DNA of 64,000 nt from Liriodendron chinense (GCA_003013855.2 PVNU02000773.1:806001-870000); one strand, 5' to 3'; positions 1-11,733 are shown, numbered from the stretch's first letter. Notes: generated from the letters alone by a model not told the origin. Numbers and translations: made by a program.

Positions 1-307
1 CCTTTTCACCCACCAGCAAAAATAAACGCTTCAAAACCATTCTTTCCCACTCTAAACTTAAGCTGTACGGACGTAACTTTTTCTGACCGAAATACCCTTT
101 GTTTATGAATTTCATTCCTTTTTATAATATCCTATTTCTCTTCCTCGTTTTTCTCTCTTCAAATATAGAAAAGAACCCATGTTGTCTTCGTATTCTCTCC
201 GGTTATAACTCAGAACCCATCTTCTCTTCTTTTTGAAATCGTGTTTCAACTCATTGGATTCTTCTTCTACTCCTTGAACTCGTGTCTCACCGAAACGGCC
301 GCTGTAG
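1..307 (+). other. Candidate promoter and leader exon of the MULE
   Basis: This stretch lies upstream of the transposase relic and has no long ORF. A weak TATA-like TTTATAATATCC is at about 121-132. A strong donor-like TAG|GTAAGTAAG sits at 307/308, and a matching acceptor TTTGCAG|TTAATGG sits at 2008 just before the transposase start codon. I infer a leader exon ending at 307 and an intron of about 1.7 kb carrying the tandem array. No terminal inverted repeat was found, so the element may begin before the window. Confidence 0.35.
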
Positions 308-439
308 GTAAGTAAGATTGAAGAATGAATGTGTTTTTTCGCAATAATGAAGTTAGATCTTTATTTGTTTCGCAATGAATGTCTTATTTCGAAGGGTGCT
401 AGCCATGAATGTCGTTTTTTTGCGAGCATGTATGTGAAG

Positions 440-1880
440 TCGATCAATTTCATCGATTACAGTGAACATTAAAGATCACTCGGTCATTATCACTGAAGAC
501 GGTCAAATTGACCGAGCAGTAAGGCAAATGTGAAACATCACCGATTGCAGTAAAGTTGGAAAAGCAATGTCAATTTGACCGAGCACTCAGTCAATTTGGA
601 AGAGCACTCAGTGAAATTGACCGAACACTCAGTCAATTTGGAAGAGCACTCAGTGAAATTGACCGAGCACGCAGTCAATTTGGAAGAGCACCGAGTGAAA
701 TTGACCGAGCACGGTCAATCAGTCAATTTGGAAGAGCACTCAATGAAATTGACCGAGCACTCAGTCAATTTGGAAGAGCACTCAGTGAAATTGACCGAGC
801 ACTCAGTCAATTTGGAAGAGCACCGAGTGAAATTGACCGAGCACGGTCAATCAGTCAATTTGGAAGAGCACTCAATGAAATTGACCGAGCACTCAGTCAA
901 TTTGGAAGAGCACTCAGTGAAATTGACCGAGCACTCAGTCAATTTGGAAGAGCACTCAGTGAAATTGACCGAGCACTAAGTCAATTTGGAAGAGCACCGA
1001 GTGAAATTGACCGAGCACGGTCAATCAGTCAATTTGGAAGAGCACTCAGTGAAATTGTCCGAGCACTCAGTCAATTTGGAAGAGCACTCAGTGAAATTGA
1101 CCGAGCAATCAGTCAATTTGGAAGAGCAGTGCTACAAATTGACCGAGCACTCAGTCAATTTGGAAGAGCACTCAGTCAAATTAACCGAGCACGGTCAATC
1201 AGTCAAATTGGAAGAGTAGTCAGTCAAATTGGAAGAGCAGTCAGTCAATTTGGAAGAGCAGTGCTACAAATTGACCGAGCACTCAGTCAATTTGGAAGAG
1301 CACTCAGTGAAATTGACCGAGCACGGTCAATCAGTCAAATTGGAAGAGCAGTCAGTCAATTTGGAAGAGCAGTGCTACAAATTGACCGAGCACTCAGTCA
1401 ATTTGGAAGAGCACTCAGTGAAATTGACCGAGCACGGTCAATCAGTCAAATTGGAAGAGCAGTCAGTCAAATTGGAAGAGCAGTGCTACAAATTGACTGA
1501 GCACTCAGTCAATTTGGAAGAGCACTCAGTGAAATTGACCGAGCACGGTCAATCAGTCAAATTGGAAGAGCAATCAGTCAAATTGGAAGAGCAGTGCTAC
1601 AAATTGACCGAGCACTCAGTCAATTTGGAAGAGCACTCAGTGAAATTGACCGAGCACGGTCAATCAGTCAAATTGGAAGAGCAGTCAGTCAATTTGGAAG
1701 AGCACTCCATCAGTTTGTAAGAGCACTCAGTGAAATTGACCGAGCAATCAGTCAATTTAGCCGAATGTACTAAATTTCCACCGCTCACAGTGAATTTGCA
1801 TTGAGTACAGTCAAAATCTACCTAATACACCTGGATACAGTGAAATTTCAGCGAATACAGTGTAATTCAATGAGAGAACC
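440..1880 (+). repeat. 21-bp tandem array with 111-bp higher-order repeat
   Basis: The core array runs from about 556 to 1760 with degenerate copies on both sides. The basic monomer is 21 bp in two alternating forms, CACTCAGTCAATTTGGAAGAG-like and CACTCAGTGAAATTGACCGAG-like, giving a 42-bp dimer. A 27-bp variant beginning CACGGTCAATCAG is interspersed. The landmark GTGCTACAAATTGAC occurs at 1129, 1261, 1372, 1483 and 1594. The last three spacings are exactly 111 bp (four 21-mers plus one 27-mer) and the first is 132. Because 42, 21, 27 and 111 are all multiples of three, stop-free reading frames of up to 314 codons arise. I regard these as non-coding. Subterminal tandem repeats are common in Mutator-like elements, and the array sits just upstream of a MULE transposase. 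Confidence 0.93.
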
Positions 1881-2011
1881 TTGAATTTGTGTTAAGATTT
1901 GATTAGAATAATCTGTATGTTTTCATATTCATTATAGTTGGTGAAAATGACCGGCTTCATTGATTGTTTAACGGTTCGCTAAGAAGATTTTTTCGAATTT
2001 GTTTGCAGTTA

Positions 2012-4479
2012 ATGGCTTCTAGAATCATCGTATGCGCTTATGATGGAGAGTTAATATGTGAAAACAATGCATACACGTATAAGGGTGGAAAGTCAAAAAG
2101 CGTTGTGTTGAATGTCGGGACTACATATGAGGAACTCCTCTCTAAAATGTACAGGATGTTGAAAACTACACAGAGGGATTGTGATATTAGGATGAAAGTC
2201 ATGTACCCATGCTCAAACCAATCAATCCCACCATCTGAAATCGAAGATGATGAAGACGTGCGAGTGTTCTTGGCAGCACAGTCGGAGCATCCGAATACAT
2301 ACGTGCCGTTAATCATAGAGACAATGGATCGCATTAATGAGACATTACACGAAGACCCCATTGGTTGGAATGGTGTTGAATCTGATGCCGTCGTTGAACA
2401 TGATACCCCCGCAGTGGGAAATCCGTGTGAGGAACATGGAGTTCGCTGGGCAGCTGACCTTAGCCTGAAATGTGAATATACGACGTCACCTGTACTTACA
2501 AAAGTAGGTGTTCCTTTATCCTCACCTTTACCTATAAGAGTAGATGTGCCTTCGTCCTCACATGTTCCTTCACCATCACCTTTACGTACAAGAGATCATG
2601 TAACTTCATCCTCCACCACTGGTGATGACTGTATACGTCTAAGTGAGAATGCATTGTTTGAGCCGCCTCAAACATCAAACTTCATGACCGGTCTAGTTAA
2701 TGTGCCATTTGATGATGATGTATTGATCAATGCTGATTTGTCGAAATATTCAGATTCATTTGATGACACAATTGAGATAGCAGTTGGACAAACGTTTAAG
2801 GACAAGGCACGCTACCAGTATGTTTTGAGCCAATTCGCAATTCGCCAAAACTTTCAATATAGAGTCTTGTATTCATCGTCCAAGAGATTTACCGTGGTAT
2901 GTTTCGAAGATAATTGTCAATGGAGGTTCATGCATCTAGCGTGAATGATGCGGGGATATTCAAGATAAAGAATTACATGTCAAAACACACATGTGGCATG
3001 TCCTGGATGAAGAGCAATCACCGGCAAGCAAGTAGTAAGTTAGCCAGCGAGTTGGTTGTTAGTCGTATTGAGCAGCGCATGGGATTAAGGCCGCGTGACA
3101 TAATATTAGCTATGCACGAGAAATATAATATTCTTATCAGCTACAAGAAGGCATGACTGGCTAAGGAGATCGCAATCAAGCGTGTAATGGGATCTTACGA
3201 AGATTCCTACAATCAACTCCCATCCTATTTACACGAGCTAAGGAGGGCTAACCCAGGAACGGTGACGGCTGTGCTTGTTAACCCAAAGACGAGCAGGTTC
3301 GAAAGATGTTTCGTTGCACTTGGACAGTGTGTCAGAAGTTTTCAAACTACTTTGCGAAGGGTGTTGGCCATCGACGGGACGCACCTAAAAGGTAAATATA
3401 AAGGTGTTCTATTCGTGGCAACAGCCTTAGATGGAGACAATCATATCGTACCGGTAGCATTTGGTATCGGGGAATTAGAGAACAGCAGCAGTTGGAATTG
3501 GTTCCTTTCCCACCTGAATAATACGTTAGGGTATCTTCCGGGTCTTGTCATTATATCTGACCGACATAAAGGTTTAATGAAAGAAGTCCCCGAAGTCTTT
3601 CGATACGCGATCCATGGCTACTGCGCCTACCATATCTACAGAAACTTGGTTGACACATTTAAAGATAAGTCGTTGGAACAATATTATTGGCAGGCTGTAA
3701 AGACGTGCAGGAAGGCTGAGTTTGAAAAAGTAATGCGCAATATAGAAATGGCTAACCCACCAGTACATGCATGGTTGACAGAAATAGGATATGAAAGATG
3801 GGCATCTTCGCATTTTCCAGGAAAAAGATTCAACTTGGTTACTACTAACATATCGGAGTGCGTTAATGCTCTATTCAAAGAAGCAAGAGAGTATCCTGTG
3901 ACCATATTGATAGAGCCGGTCAGATTGAAGATTCAAGAAATGTTCTACAAGAGAAGTGAATCTATCTCATCATTTACTGGACCTTTGACAAATTGGGCGG
4001 AGAAACAACTAACGGATTTTGTAGAGAAGGCGCGCAATTCCCGTTGTCATGCGATTTCTCGAGATGAGTATTATATTGAGGATGAATATAATGACAAAGT
4101 TAATCTCAACGAGCTTTCGTGTACATGCCGTGAGTTTGACGTAAAAGGGTTGCCGTGTTTGCATGTTCTTTCAGCATGTATAAGTTATAATCTTCCTCAT
4201 TACAAGTACTGCTCCCCATTTTATACGGTCGAAAATTATCGGATCAGCTTTAATGAACCGGTGTACCCAGTACGTGACAAGAGTGAATGGGAAATATCAG
4301 ATGAATTCTGGAAGTATTGTGCTACAATTAAACCCCCACAACAACAAAGGTCAGCCGGAAGACCAAAGAAGATGCGAATTCCGTCACGTGGAGAAGAACG
4401 GAAAACAGTAAAGTGCGGAAGGTGTAAACGAACAGGCCATAATTGACGAAAGTGCAAGTTTCCACTAGCAGATGCATGA
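2012..4479 (+). pseudogene. MuDR-like (MULE) transposase relic
   Basis: The probable start is ATG at 2012 (MASRIIVCAYDGEL), directly after an acceptor-like TTTGCAG. Domains in order: an N-terminal PB1-like MuDR region (2012-2350); a variable Ser/Pro-rich linker; the MuDR DNA-binding region ending ...CFEDNCQW (about 2770-2925); the MULE DDE domain with AIDGTHLKGKYKG (first Asp) and IISDRHKGL (second Asp), then TTNISECVNALF as the likely region of the Glu; a SWIM zinc finger CTCREFDVKGLPCLH (about 4120); and a C-terminal CxxCxxxGHN zinc knuckle. Three lesions break it. A one-base deletion near 2923-2926 (WRV motif) shifts the frame. A TGA at 3154-3156 replaces the usual Trp of a YKKAW-type motif. 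A TGA at 4444-4446 interrupts the zinc knuckle, after which R-K-C continues to a stop at 4477-4479. With so few lesions the copy looks young. Family is certain; clade is not. Confidence 0.93.
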
Positions 4480-5037
4480 CGTTTGGCCCCTTTCCAGTTC
4501 AGCTTCAGTTGTTAATTTATTTTCTTTCTTAATTTCATGAAACAATTGTGAAATTTCAATGACTTTTAAATTCAACATTATTCCATTATTTGAATTATGC
4601 GATCCTAGTTTTTTCTTTTTTGAATGTGCTTAAGGACGCGCTCTTAGCCTTAAATGACCATAATTACACTAAGACGAGCTTAGACGCGCTCGTAGGAGGC
4701 CTTTGCGCCACCCATCCCAAGATCGATAAATCTGAAACTCGGGTAGAACAACCCTCATGGTGGGCTCGACGACCTTGAATAGGTGCCGTGGTTGGTGATC
4801 GTTAAACAGACTTTCCCTCATATCCCCAAAACTGTTTCCCCCGATTGATGATTGGTGACCGTTAAACAGACTTTCCCTTATATCCGATAAACGCCACATC
4901 TGAAGGACATGAAATCACAACCGTAGAATGATCACACCTTAAGAAAACTATTCCATTGATTAGATTAGTCCGGATGGGCCACAACTAAATCAGGCCCCAA
5001 AAGGCTATTTGAATGTGACTAAAATCACCGGGGCCAG
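4480..5037. other. MULE 3' flank and short repeats, no gene
   Basis: No coding region is seen. 4530-4630 resembles parts of the two long repeats at 9.2-11.1 kb (shared TTTCATGAAACA, GACTTTTAAATTCA, GCGATCCTAG/GTAATCCTAT and TGAATGTGCT). 4785-4890 holds a tandem duplication around CGTTAAACAGACTTTCCCT. No convincing MULE 3' terminal inverted repeat is visible. Confidence 0.6.
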
Positions 5038-6114
5038 ATTTTCTAATAGCCCCAATATATAAAAACCCTTACTCCAGTCCTTTCTCTCCCATTTTCTCAG
5101 AAAATTTCTAAGCGAGAGAAGTGGGAAAGAATTTGGGAACTTGGGAAGAAGAGAAGAAGAGGAGGGGAGCTTGTGCATGTCACCCTCCCCCCACCCCTCC
5201 CTCCCCTGCTCATTGCTCGCACTTATCGCTGCTTAGGATGTGAGATCTACCATGGGCCCGACATACTCAGCTCCGAAGGTAAGAAAGTTGAGATCTATAC
5301 CTAAATTTCCTAGATTTTATTTAAAAATTCCCCAATTGCCTGACATGCAAGCCTCATCTTTGTAGGATTACTGATTTATCCAAGAATTAAGGTGCGAACC
5401 ATTTACCTCTAGGTTATCTAGGGCCCCAAATGTTGTTAAACGTAGTTAATACTTGAATTCTCTTCTTACCCATGCTTAATTTTCTGTTGAGATGATATGT
5501 CATGCTTAGCTTCACCCCTATGTGTTGAATTTTTAATGTTGGGATCTTTGGGCTCTATTACATATTCTTAGAACAACTTGCATTCCCGTATGTGTGATGC
5601 ATGCCTATAATTCCTTGATAAGTGTGTTGCTTGCTGTAAAGTAGGAAATTTTTTTATGAAAGATGTTAACCTTTATTGTACGTTTCAGAAATTGGTATCC
5701 ATGTTGAATTCATGTTATGGTAGGATTGAGGTTACATTGATTTTTGCACGTTACGTGATTTGAGCCCACTTGTATGAAATTCACCATGTTTTAGGTTATA
5801 GAATATGTCTGGTATGATCGTCCGATTTGAGACGGAATGCAGGTGACCAGTCATGGTTGAGGACTTGGGCTGGAAAAGTTGATTTGAGACGGAAGGCAGG
5901 TGCCCAGACATGGTTAAGGATCACACGGGCTTTGCGTGCCCAAGGCCGGCCTTCCTTTTCTTCTCCTCAATCGAAGGTGCCGGCCCAACACCGAGTTGGG
6001 ACTTGTGTGTGCTGTGTGAATTGTCATCTTTACTCGAATCCAAGTACCAGTGTTACCGCTGGACGGCCCACTTGTAATAGCAAAGCGAATCGATCCCAAA
6101 ATCACGAAGTCCAT
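5038..6114 (+). repeat. 1.08-kb direct repeat, copy 1 (LTR-like)
   Basis: This copy starts ATTTTCTAATAGCCCC and carries a strong TATA box, AATATATAAAAACCC, at about 5054. It continues through a pyrimidine-rich leader-like stretch with a donor-like GCTCCGAAGGTAAGAAAG. It ends near GCGAATCGATCCC. The second copy follows directly 1,077 bp downstream. TATA, leader and donor in order suggest a promoter-bearing LTR or a retrotransposon leader, but the ends do not show clear TG...CA boundaries and no coding domain is attached. A tandem duplication of part of an element is equally possible. Confidence 0.7.
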
Positions 6115-7142
6115 ATTTTCTAATAGCCCCAATATATAAAAACCCTTTCTGCAACCCTTTCTATCCAATTTTCTTAGAAAATTTTTTAGAGCGAAAAGTG
6201 GGAGAGAATTTGGGAACTTGGGAAGAAGGGAAGAAGAGGAGGGGGAGCTTGTGCATGTCACTGCCCCCCTCATTGCTTGCACCTTTTCACTACTTAGGAG
6301 GCGAGATCTACCACGAGCCCGACATACTCAGCTCTGAAGGTAAGAAAGTAGAGCTCTATATACCGAAATTCCCTAGATTTTCTTCAAGAATTCCCTCATT
6401 GCCTGAAATGCAAGCCTCATCTTCAAGAATTCTCCAATTGCCTGACCATTTACCTCTAGGTTATTTAGGGCCCTAAATGTCGTTAGACGTTGTTAATACT
6501 CGAATTCTCTTCTTACCCATGCTTAATTTTTTGTTGAGATGATATGTTATGCTTAGCTTCACCCTTATGTGTTGAATTTTTAATGTTAGGATCTTTCGGC
6601 TCTATTACATATGCTTAGAACAACGTGCATGCCTGTGTGTGTGATGCATGCTTATAATATTCCTCGATAAGTGTGTTGCTTGCTGTAAAGTAGGAAATTT
6701 TGTGATGAAAGATGTTAACCTTTATTATATGTTTCAGAAGTTGGTATCTATGATGAATTCATGTTATGCTAAGATTAGGATTACTTTGATTCTTACACTT
6801 TATGTGATTCGGGCCCACTTTGTATGAAATTCACCATTTTTTAGGTTATAGAATTTGTTTGGTATGATCATCCGAGTTGGTAATTGGATGAGAATTGGGG
6901 GCGGCTACTTGAGGTCGACCGCCCTTGGGCTGGAAAAGTCGATTAGAGACAGAAGGCAGGTGACCAATCGTGGTTGAGGACTACAAGGGCCTTGAGTGCC
7001 TAAGGCCGGCCTTCCTATTCCTCCTCAATCGAAGGTGCCGGTCCAACATCGAGTTGGGACTTGTGTGTGCTCTGTGAATTGTCATATTTACTCGAATCCA
7101 AGTACCAATGTGTGCTGTGTAATAGCACGGCGAATCGATCCT
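6115..7142 (+). repeat. 1.08-kb direct repeat, copy 2 (LTR-like)
   Basis: This copy begins at the same motif as copy 1, with its TATA box AATATATAAAAACCC at about 6131, and ends GGCGAATCGATCC near 7142. It is about 34 bp shorter overall than copy 1. Most differences are scattered substitutions, for example ACCACGAGCCCGAC versus ACCATGGGCCCGAC. In copy 1 the GACGGAA(T/G)GCAGGTG segment is itself doubled near 5830-5910, and copy 2 has it once. Confidence 0.7.
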
Positions 7143-9230
7143 CAAGTCTCATGAGCTAGGCATGGTGGTATGAGACCTATGACGAGCCTCCCCGTAGTGT
7201 CTATTGAGCACCCGTGGAGGTGTCCGAGGGCCTGATTTGGCCGCGACTCGTTAGCCATGCCCAACTCAAGCGAGTGTCCATTGAGCACTCGTGGAGGTGA
7301 CAAGCCTACCACTTGACTATGGGAAGGGGTGACAAGCCCATTTCCTGTTTGAGTTGGGCGTGGCTGACGAGTCACGGCCAAATCATGCCCTTGGGCATGA
7401 CCCGAGTATGGATCGGGGGGTTATTGGCGATGATAGGCGTTCGCCACGCAGGGAGCCAGATGGTCCTAGTTCTCCAAGTGATAGAAGGCCGGTACTATGG
7501 CTTCGCTAATTGGCTGGATTCTCAGATGGAATAATTAATATCCTGGCTAATAATGCATGGTTCGGTATGGCATGCATTGCGCGGGCAATGGGGTGGTCCC
7601 TCATTCGCTGACGGCTCGGGTCTGTGCGGGTGATGTGGTGGTGCCTCTCACTGTCGGTTGTGACCAAAACGGTTATTGGACATGCATTTGCATTTCATGC
7701 ATTCATGCATTAAGATTGCAAGACATAGTACTTAGTCTATGCCTATGACTGCTATGTATGTATGTTTGAATCACTACCTATGCCTGATTGCATTTGTACC
7801 TTAAGCAACTTGGTCATGGTTCTGTTTTATTATTGAAGCATTGCAACCTCAACTTAGAGATAGATTTTTATAAGGTATTTTGAGTTCGAGGTTCATGTTA
7901 CGATAAGGAAGCAATGCCCTTCCTTTTCCTTTCACACGCCTTTCCCTGTGTCACTCCCATATCTTCCTAATGCCTTTTCCTTTACCAAATACCAACACTA
8001 TAATTAAAGCGAGCATCACCAAATCTCTGCCAATTGAGAGCATCCGCGTCAATACGATCAGACGAATAGGACTGAGAGTGCACTATCAAGACTTGAGAAG
8101 TGGGGCCTATACAAACCCCAAGCGACTAAAGTCAGGCTGATGGAAATTTGAGATTTAAATTTCAATGAATCTCCCCTAGGATCAAGATGAGTTGTGGATA
8201 GAGACACGACCTTAGGTGAAATCCCTTAAAATTCTGGAAGATTGAGAATAGGGAGATAAAATTCTGGAAAATTATGAATCCTTCTAGGATAGTTGTTTGA
8301 GCTTAGAAATAGAATTTTGGATACAGTGGAAAATCTACTACCTATCAAGTTGAAACGGGAGTTAAACAAGAACACTTCTTGAACTTGACCTAAACGGGCA
8401 ATCTCAGACATTTGAAACTGGAACCTCCTAATAATCAATAATTCCTCAAACATCTGGAATGATCGGACTGCAGAATTTCAGAACCCTACATCTGCGAGGC
8501 ATTTGCGGTTTGATTCGATTCCAAATCCTGGGTGATTACCAATGGACTCACTACTTTGACCGAGTAGAAGACCGGGATCCACCAGGACTAGGACAGGATA
8601 CAACGAGTTTTCTGCTCTGGTCAGGTAGGGGATCGATGTATTGGATTCAGGCCTACCACAACCGTTTCTCCATACTAGCCAGATCATGAGAATAATTTTT
8701 TTTGAACGGGGGTAGACCGCAATAAACCAGAATAGCGTAGTTAACATACACCTTTGAAATCCCTGTACCTAGTCACGATAAAACCAACGGAAAAAAAAGG
8801 AGGGGAAACTTAGGTTTTACGATATGAGTTCATCTGTTTAGAGTGGCGCAGCGGAAGCATAGTAGACCCATACACCGACAGCCGTAGGATTGAAACATAG
8901 GGTAGATTGCTAAGTAGGATCCGAGTTATCCTCTCGGAATGTTAATAACGAGACTACATAATGGAACCAATTAGGATTCAGGAAATAGACCAAGACATAT
9001 AAGTAGATTGGATTATTGAGAATAAACCCAAGAGTGAGAACAAGCTAAATGATTGCATCTGACCGAGTGTATTCACGGGCAAGGTTATTAAAATACGAAC
9101 CTAACGGAAACCTTAGACAATTTTGGGGACAAAATTGATTACGTTCTTCTAAACATCCTATGAATGTGTTATTTCATGTCTTCCCACACATTCAAGATAG
9201 TTTTTTTTTCCTCTTCTAAACATCCTATGA
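7143..9230. other. LTR-retrotransposon-like non-coding sequence
   Basis: No conserved protein domain was recognised. Short ORFs here lack family motifs. Repeated short phrases occur (GAGTGTCCATTGAGCACTCG near 7270 and a related TGTCTATTGAGCACCCG near 7198). AGTGGCGCAGCGGAAGC near 8840 and TTTTGGGGACAAAATTG near 9122 resemble pieces often seen in plant Ty3-type LTR retrotransposons. I read it as decayed LTR or internal sequence continuing from the 5-7 kb repeats. This is inference only. Confidence 0.35.
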
Positions 9231-9959
9231 AAAGCTTAATAGCATTTGAGTTCAAACAAAATTTATAGAAATAATTGGTTCTACTAGTAAAAGAGTTCCA
9301 AATGATGGTTGGTTAAGTGACTTTTTTTTGTTGTTATTTTATTTATTCAGATTAATTCTGTTCAGATTGGTGAAATTTCTATGACTTTTAGATTCAAAAT
9401 TTCATTATTTGCACTATAATCCTAGCTTCTTCTTCTTCTTCTTCTTTTTTAACTGAAAATGCTCAAACATAAAAGGATAAAAAAAAAAACCAACAGATCT
9501 AACCATGACTGCATGAGAATAATCCCGCTACTACCTCCTTGATAGAATTTTATGATAATAATATTTGTTTTATGAAGAAAGAAAGATGGACCGACAGAGC
9601 TAGAGAAGCTGTAGAGGCTTGAGATGCAGAGCCACTTTATTAAAAAAAATGTACCATAATAACAAATATACAAAAAAGGGAAATGAGCTTGGAGATGGCC
9701 CAAGCCCTACTTTCTACCCCTTTCACTTGAAGTTTGCTGCAATCTCAATTTTGATATGGTGGACATACTATGCGTGAGTCTTTCATTTTCTGTTGTTTGG
9801 TTTTGTTGCAAGTGACTAGTGTTTCCTTCTCTTGAAGTTTGCTTGAATCTCGATTTTGATAAGTTGGAGGTACTATGCGTGAGTCTTTCACTTTCCGTTG
9901 TTTAGTTTTGTGGAACCCATAATAGTGTTTCACTCAGGTTTAAGTTGGGGTGCAAATGT
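9231..9959 (+). repeat. Long direct repeat, copy 1
   Basis: This copy runs from AAAGCTTAATAGCATTTGAG to AAGTTGGGGTGCAAATGT and matches 10207-11118 over nearly its whole length. It includes CAAACATAAAAGGATAAAAA, a GAAGAAAGAAAGATGGA segment, and two inner sub-repeats around ACTTGAAGTTTGCT. The middle (GCAGAGCCACTTTATTAAAAA) also matches. No coding potential is recognised. 9960-10206, between the copies, shows nothing recognisable. Confidence 0.8.
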
Positions 9960-10206
9960 TTCATATTTCATATTTTATCTTATTGCATACAACTAGATTG
10001 TGTTTGGTGCAATACACTTTCGCCTTTGAACTTGACATTGGGCAAAGCTTACAAACTCTTCAGGTACAAATTTGAACCAATTTTATTATGTAGTAGTTCA
10101 TTTCACAACCAAAATTGTTGTTTGTCATGTCACTTCGATGTTATTTTTTAGCTCTTAATGGATGGATGGGTGGGATGAAAGTACCCTTTTACATCTCAAG
10201 GTGAGG

Positions 10207-11118
10207 AAAGCTTAATAGCATTCATGTATAAACAAAATTTATAGAAATAATTTGTTCCACCAGTAAAAGAGTTCCGAATGATGGTTGGTTAAGTGACTTT
10301 TTTGTATTCCTATTGTATTTATTCATATTAATTCTGTTCAACTTGTATACCACTATTTCATGAAACATTGGTGAAATTTCGATGACTTTTAAATTCAGCA
10401 CCATTTCATTATATGCACTATGTAATCCTATCTTTTTTTTCTTTTTTTTTTATGAATGTGCTCAAACATAAAAGGATAAAAATTATAGGACCAAATTGCC
10501 AAAAACCAATAGATACATGGCTGCATGAGACTAAACCCATTTCATTATATGCACTATGTAATCCTATCTTTTTTTTTTTTTTTTTTATGAATGTGCTCAA
10601 ACATAAAAGGATAAAAATTATAGGACCAAATTGCCAAAAACCAACAGATACATGGCTGCATGAGACTAAACCCGTTACTACTCTCCTTGATGGAATTTTA
10701 TGATAAGAATATTTCTTTTATGAAGAAAGAAAGATGGAACAAGAAGAGGTAGAGAAGTTGTAGTGGTGTGAGATGGAGAGCCACACCTCTAGGGTTTTTA
10801 TTAATAAAATATACTATATTAACAAATATACCAAAAAGGGAAATGAGCCTAGAGATGGCTCAAGCCATATTTCTACACCTTTCACTTGAAGTTTGCTTCA
10901 ATCCCAATCTTGATAAGGTGGACGTTCTATGTATGAGCCATTGACTTTCTGTTGTTTGGTTTTGTTGCAACTTACTAGTGTTTCCTTTCGTTGAAGTTTG
11001 CCCGAATCTTGATTTTGGTAAGGTGGAGGGATGATATATGAGTCTTTCACTTTCCGTTGTTTGATTTTGTTGAACCCATAATAGTGTTTCACTCAGCTTT
11101 AAGTTGGGATGCAAATGT
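10207..11118 (+). repeat. Long direct repeat, copy 2, with inner 136-bp duplication
   Basis: This is the second copy of the repeat at 9231-9959. It is longer because a 136-bp segment (from CATTTCATTATATGCACTA at 10402 to 10537) is duplicated in tandem from 10538, each unit with a poly-T run and TGAATGTGCTCAAACATAA. A shorter relative of the same family lies at 4530-4630 beside the MULE. The repeat is probably a non-autonomous element or a local segmental duplication. Confidence 0.8.
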
Positions 11119-11330
11119 GTGAGACCCGTACCCTAATTAATCTTTTGTACGCTTCGTTTCTAGTTTCGGTATACCAGGAATAGTTCAGATCGTCATGTTC
11201 CGATCGGATACCCTATCTCTGTACTGTAACGACCCGAGACTTGTACCTTAGAGGCCGCAAGGACGTTGCGATTCCAATGCTGCGCGGCACACACAATTGC
11301 GATGTCCAGATGAAAAGTTGTAGCCTTCAG
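11118..11330 (+). other. Possible LTR start fragments
   Basis: Two phrases, TGTGAGACCCGTACC at 11118 and TGTAACGACCCGAGACTTG at 11225, resemble the 5' ends of plant Ty3/gypsy LTRs (TGTRASRACCC-type starts). They are about 107 bp apart and neither is followed by a recognisable full LTR. This is weak evidence for truncated LTR insertions. Confidence 0.25.
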
Positions 11331-11487
11331 CACAATTCGAGGTGGATTCAAGTTGAAGGCTTTAAAAAGGTAAGGCAAAGCCTTAAATAGACAAGGGTGG
11401 AGGTGAAAAGATTGAAGCACCTATGGTTTAATTGAATATGCAATCTGCAATAGATTGGAATAGCATAACAAAATCGTAAGGCTTAGA

Positions 11488-11733
11488 TTAGTTGGGATAA
11501 TGCTTAGATGATGATGATGATGATGATGATACAAACATACATATATCATGATCCTCATCCTCAATCTCATCTTCATCATCATCAAAGTAATGTCCCAATT
11601 GATTGGGGTCAGCTACACGAATCCTACTATGCCACTCAAATCCGTCATAGACCATATCCTCAGTTAAGCCATAAGCCCTTAAGTCATTTCCTACTACCTC
11701 TACCACTGTCCTTTTGGGTGTTATCCTTAACAC
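11488..11733 (-). pseudogene. RTE LINE reverse-transcriptase ORF, C-terminal remnant
   Basis: On the - strand the frame reads PKRTVVEVVGNDLRAYGLTE then DMVYDGFEWHSRIRVADPNQ. This is the characteristic C-terminal tail of plant RTE LINE polyproteins (PKKTWxEVVRxDLxxxGLTEDMALDRxEWRxRIHVADPT-type). After it the sequence runs into GAT/ATC trinucleotide repeats, the usual RTE 3' end. Nothing of the endonuclease or catalytic reverse transcriptase is present. It faces a + strand RTE end immediately to its left. Confidence 0.82.

Noticed and set aside
556..1720. Long repetitive ORFs (314, 134, 77 and 163 codons)
   Set aside because: They arise because repeat units are multiples of three and lack stops in two frames. 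Two different frames are open over the same array and no start context or domain is seen.
440..1880. CRISPR-like array
   Set aside because: Repeats are directly adjacent without unique spacers, and the sequence is plant nuclear DNA.
1..4640. MULE terminal inverted repeats
   Set aside because: I looked for the reverse complement of the first bases after the transposase and found no convincing match. The 5' end may lie before the window.
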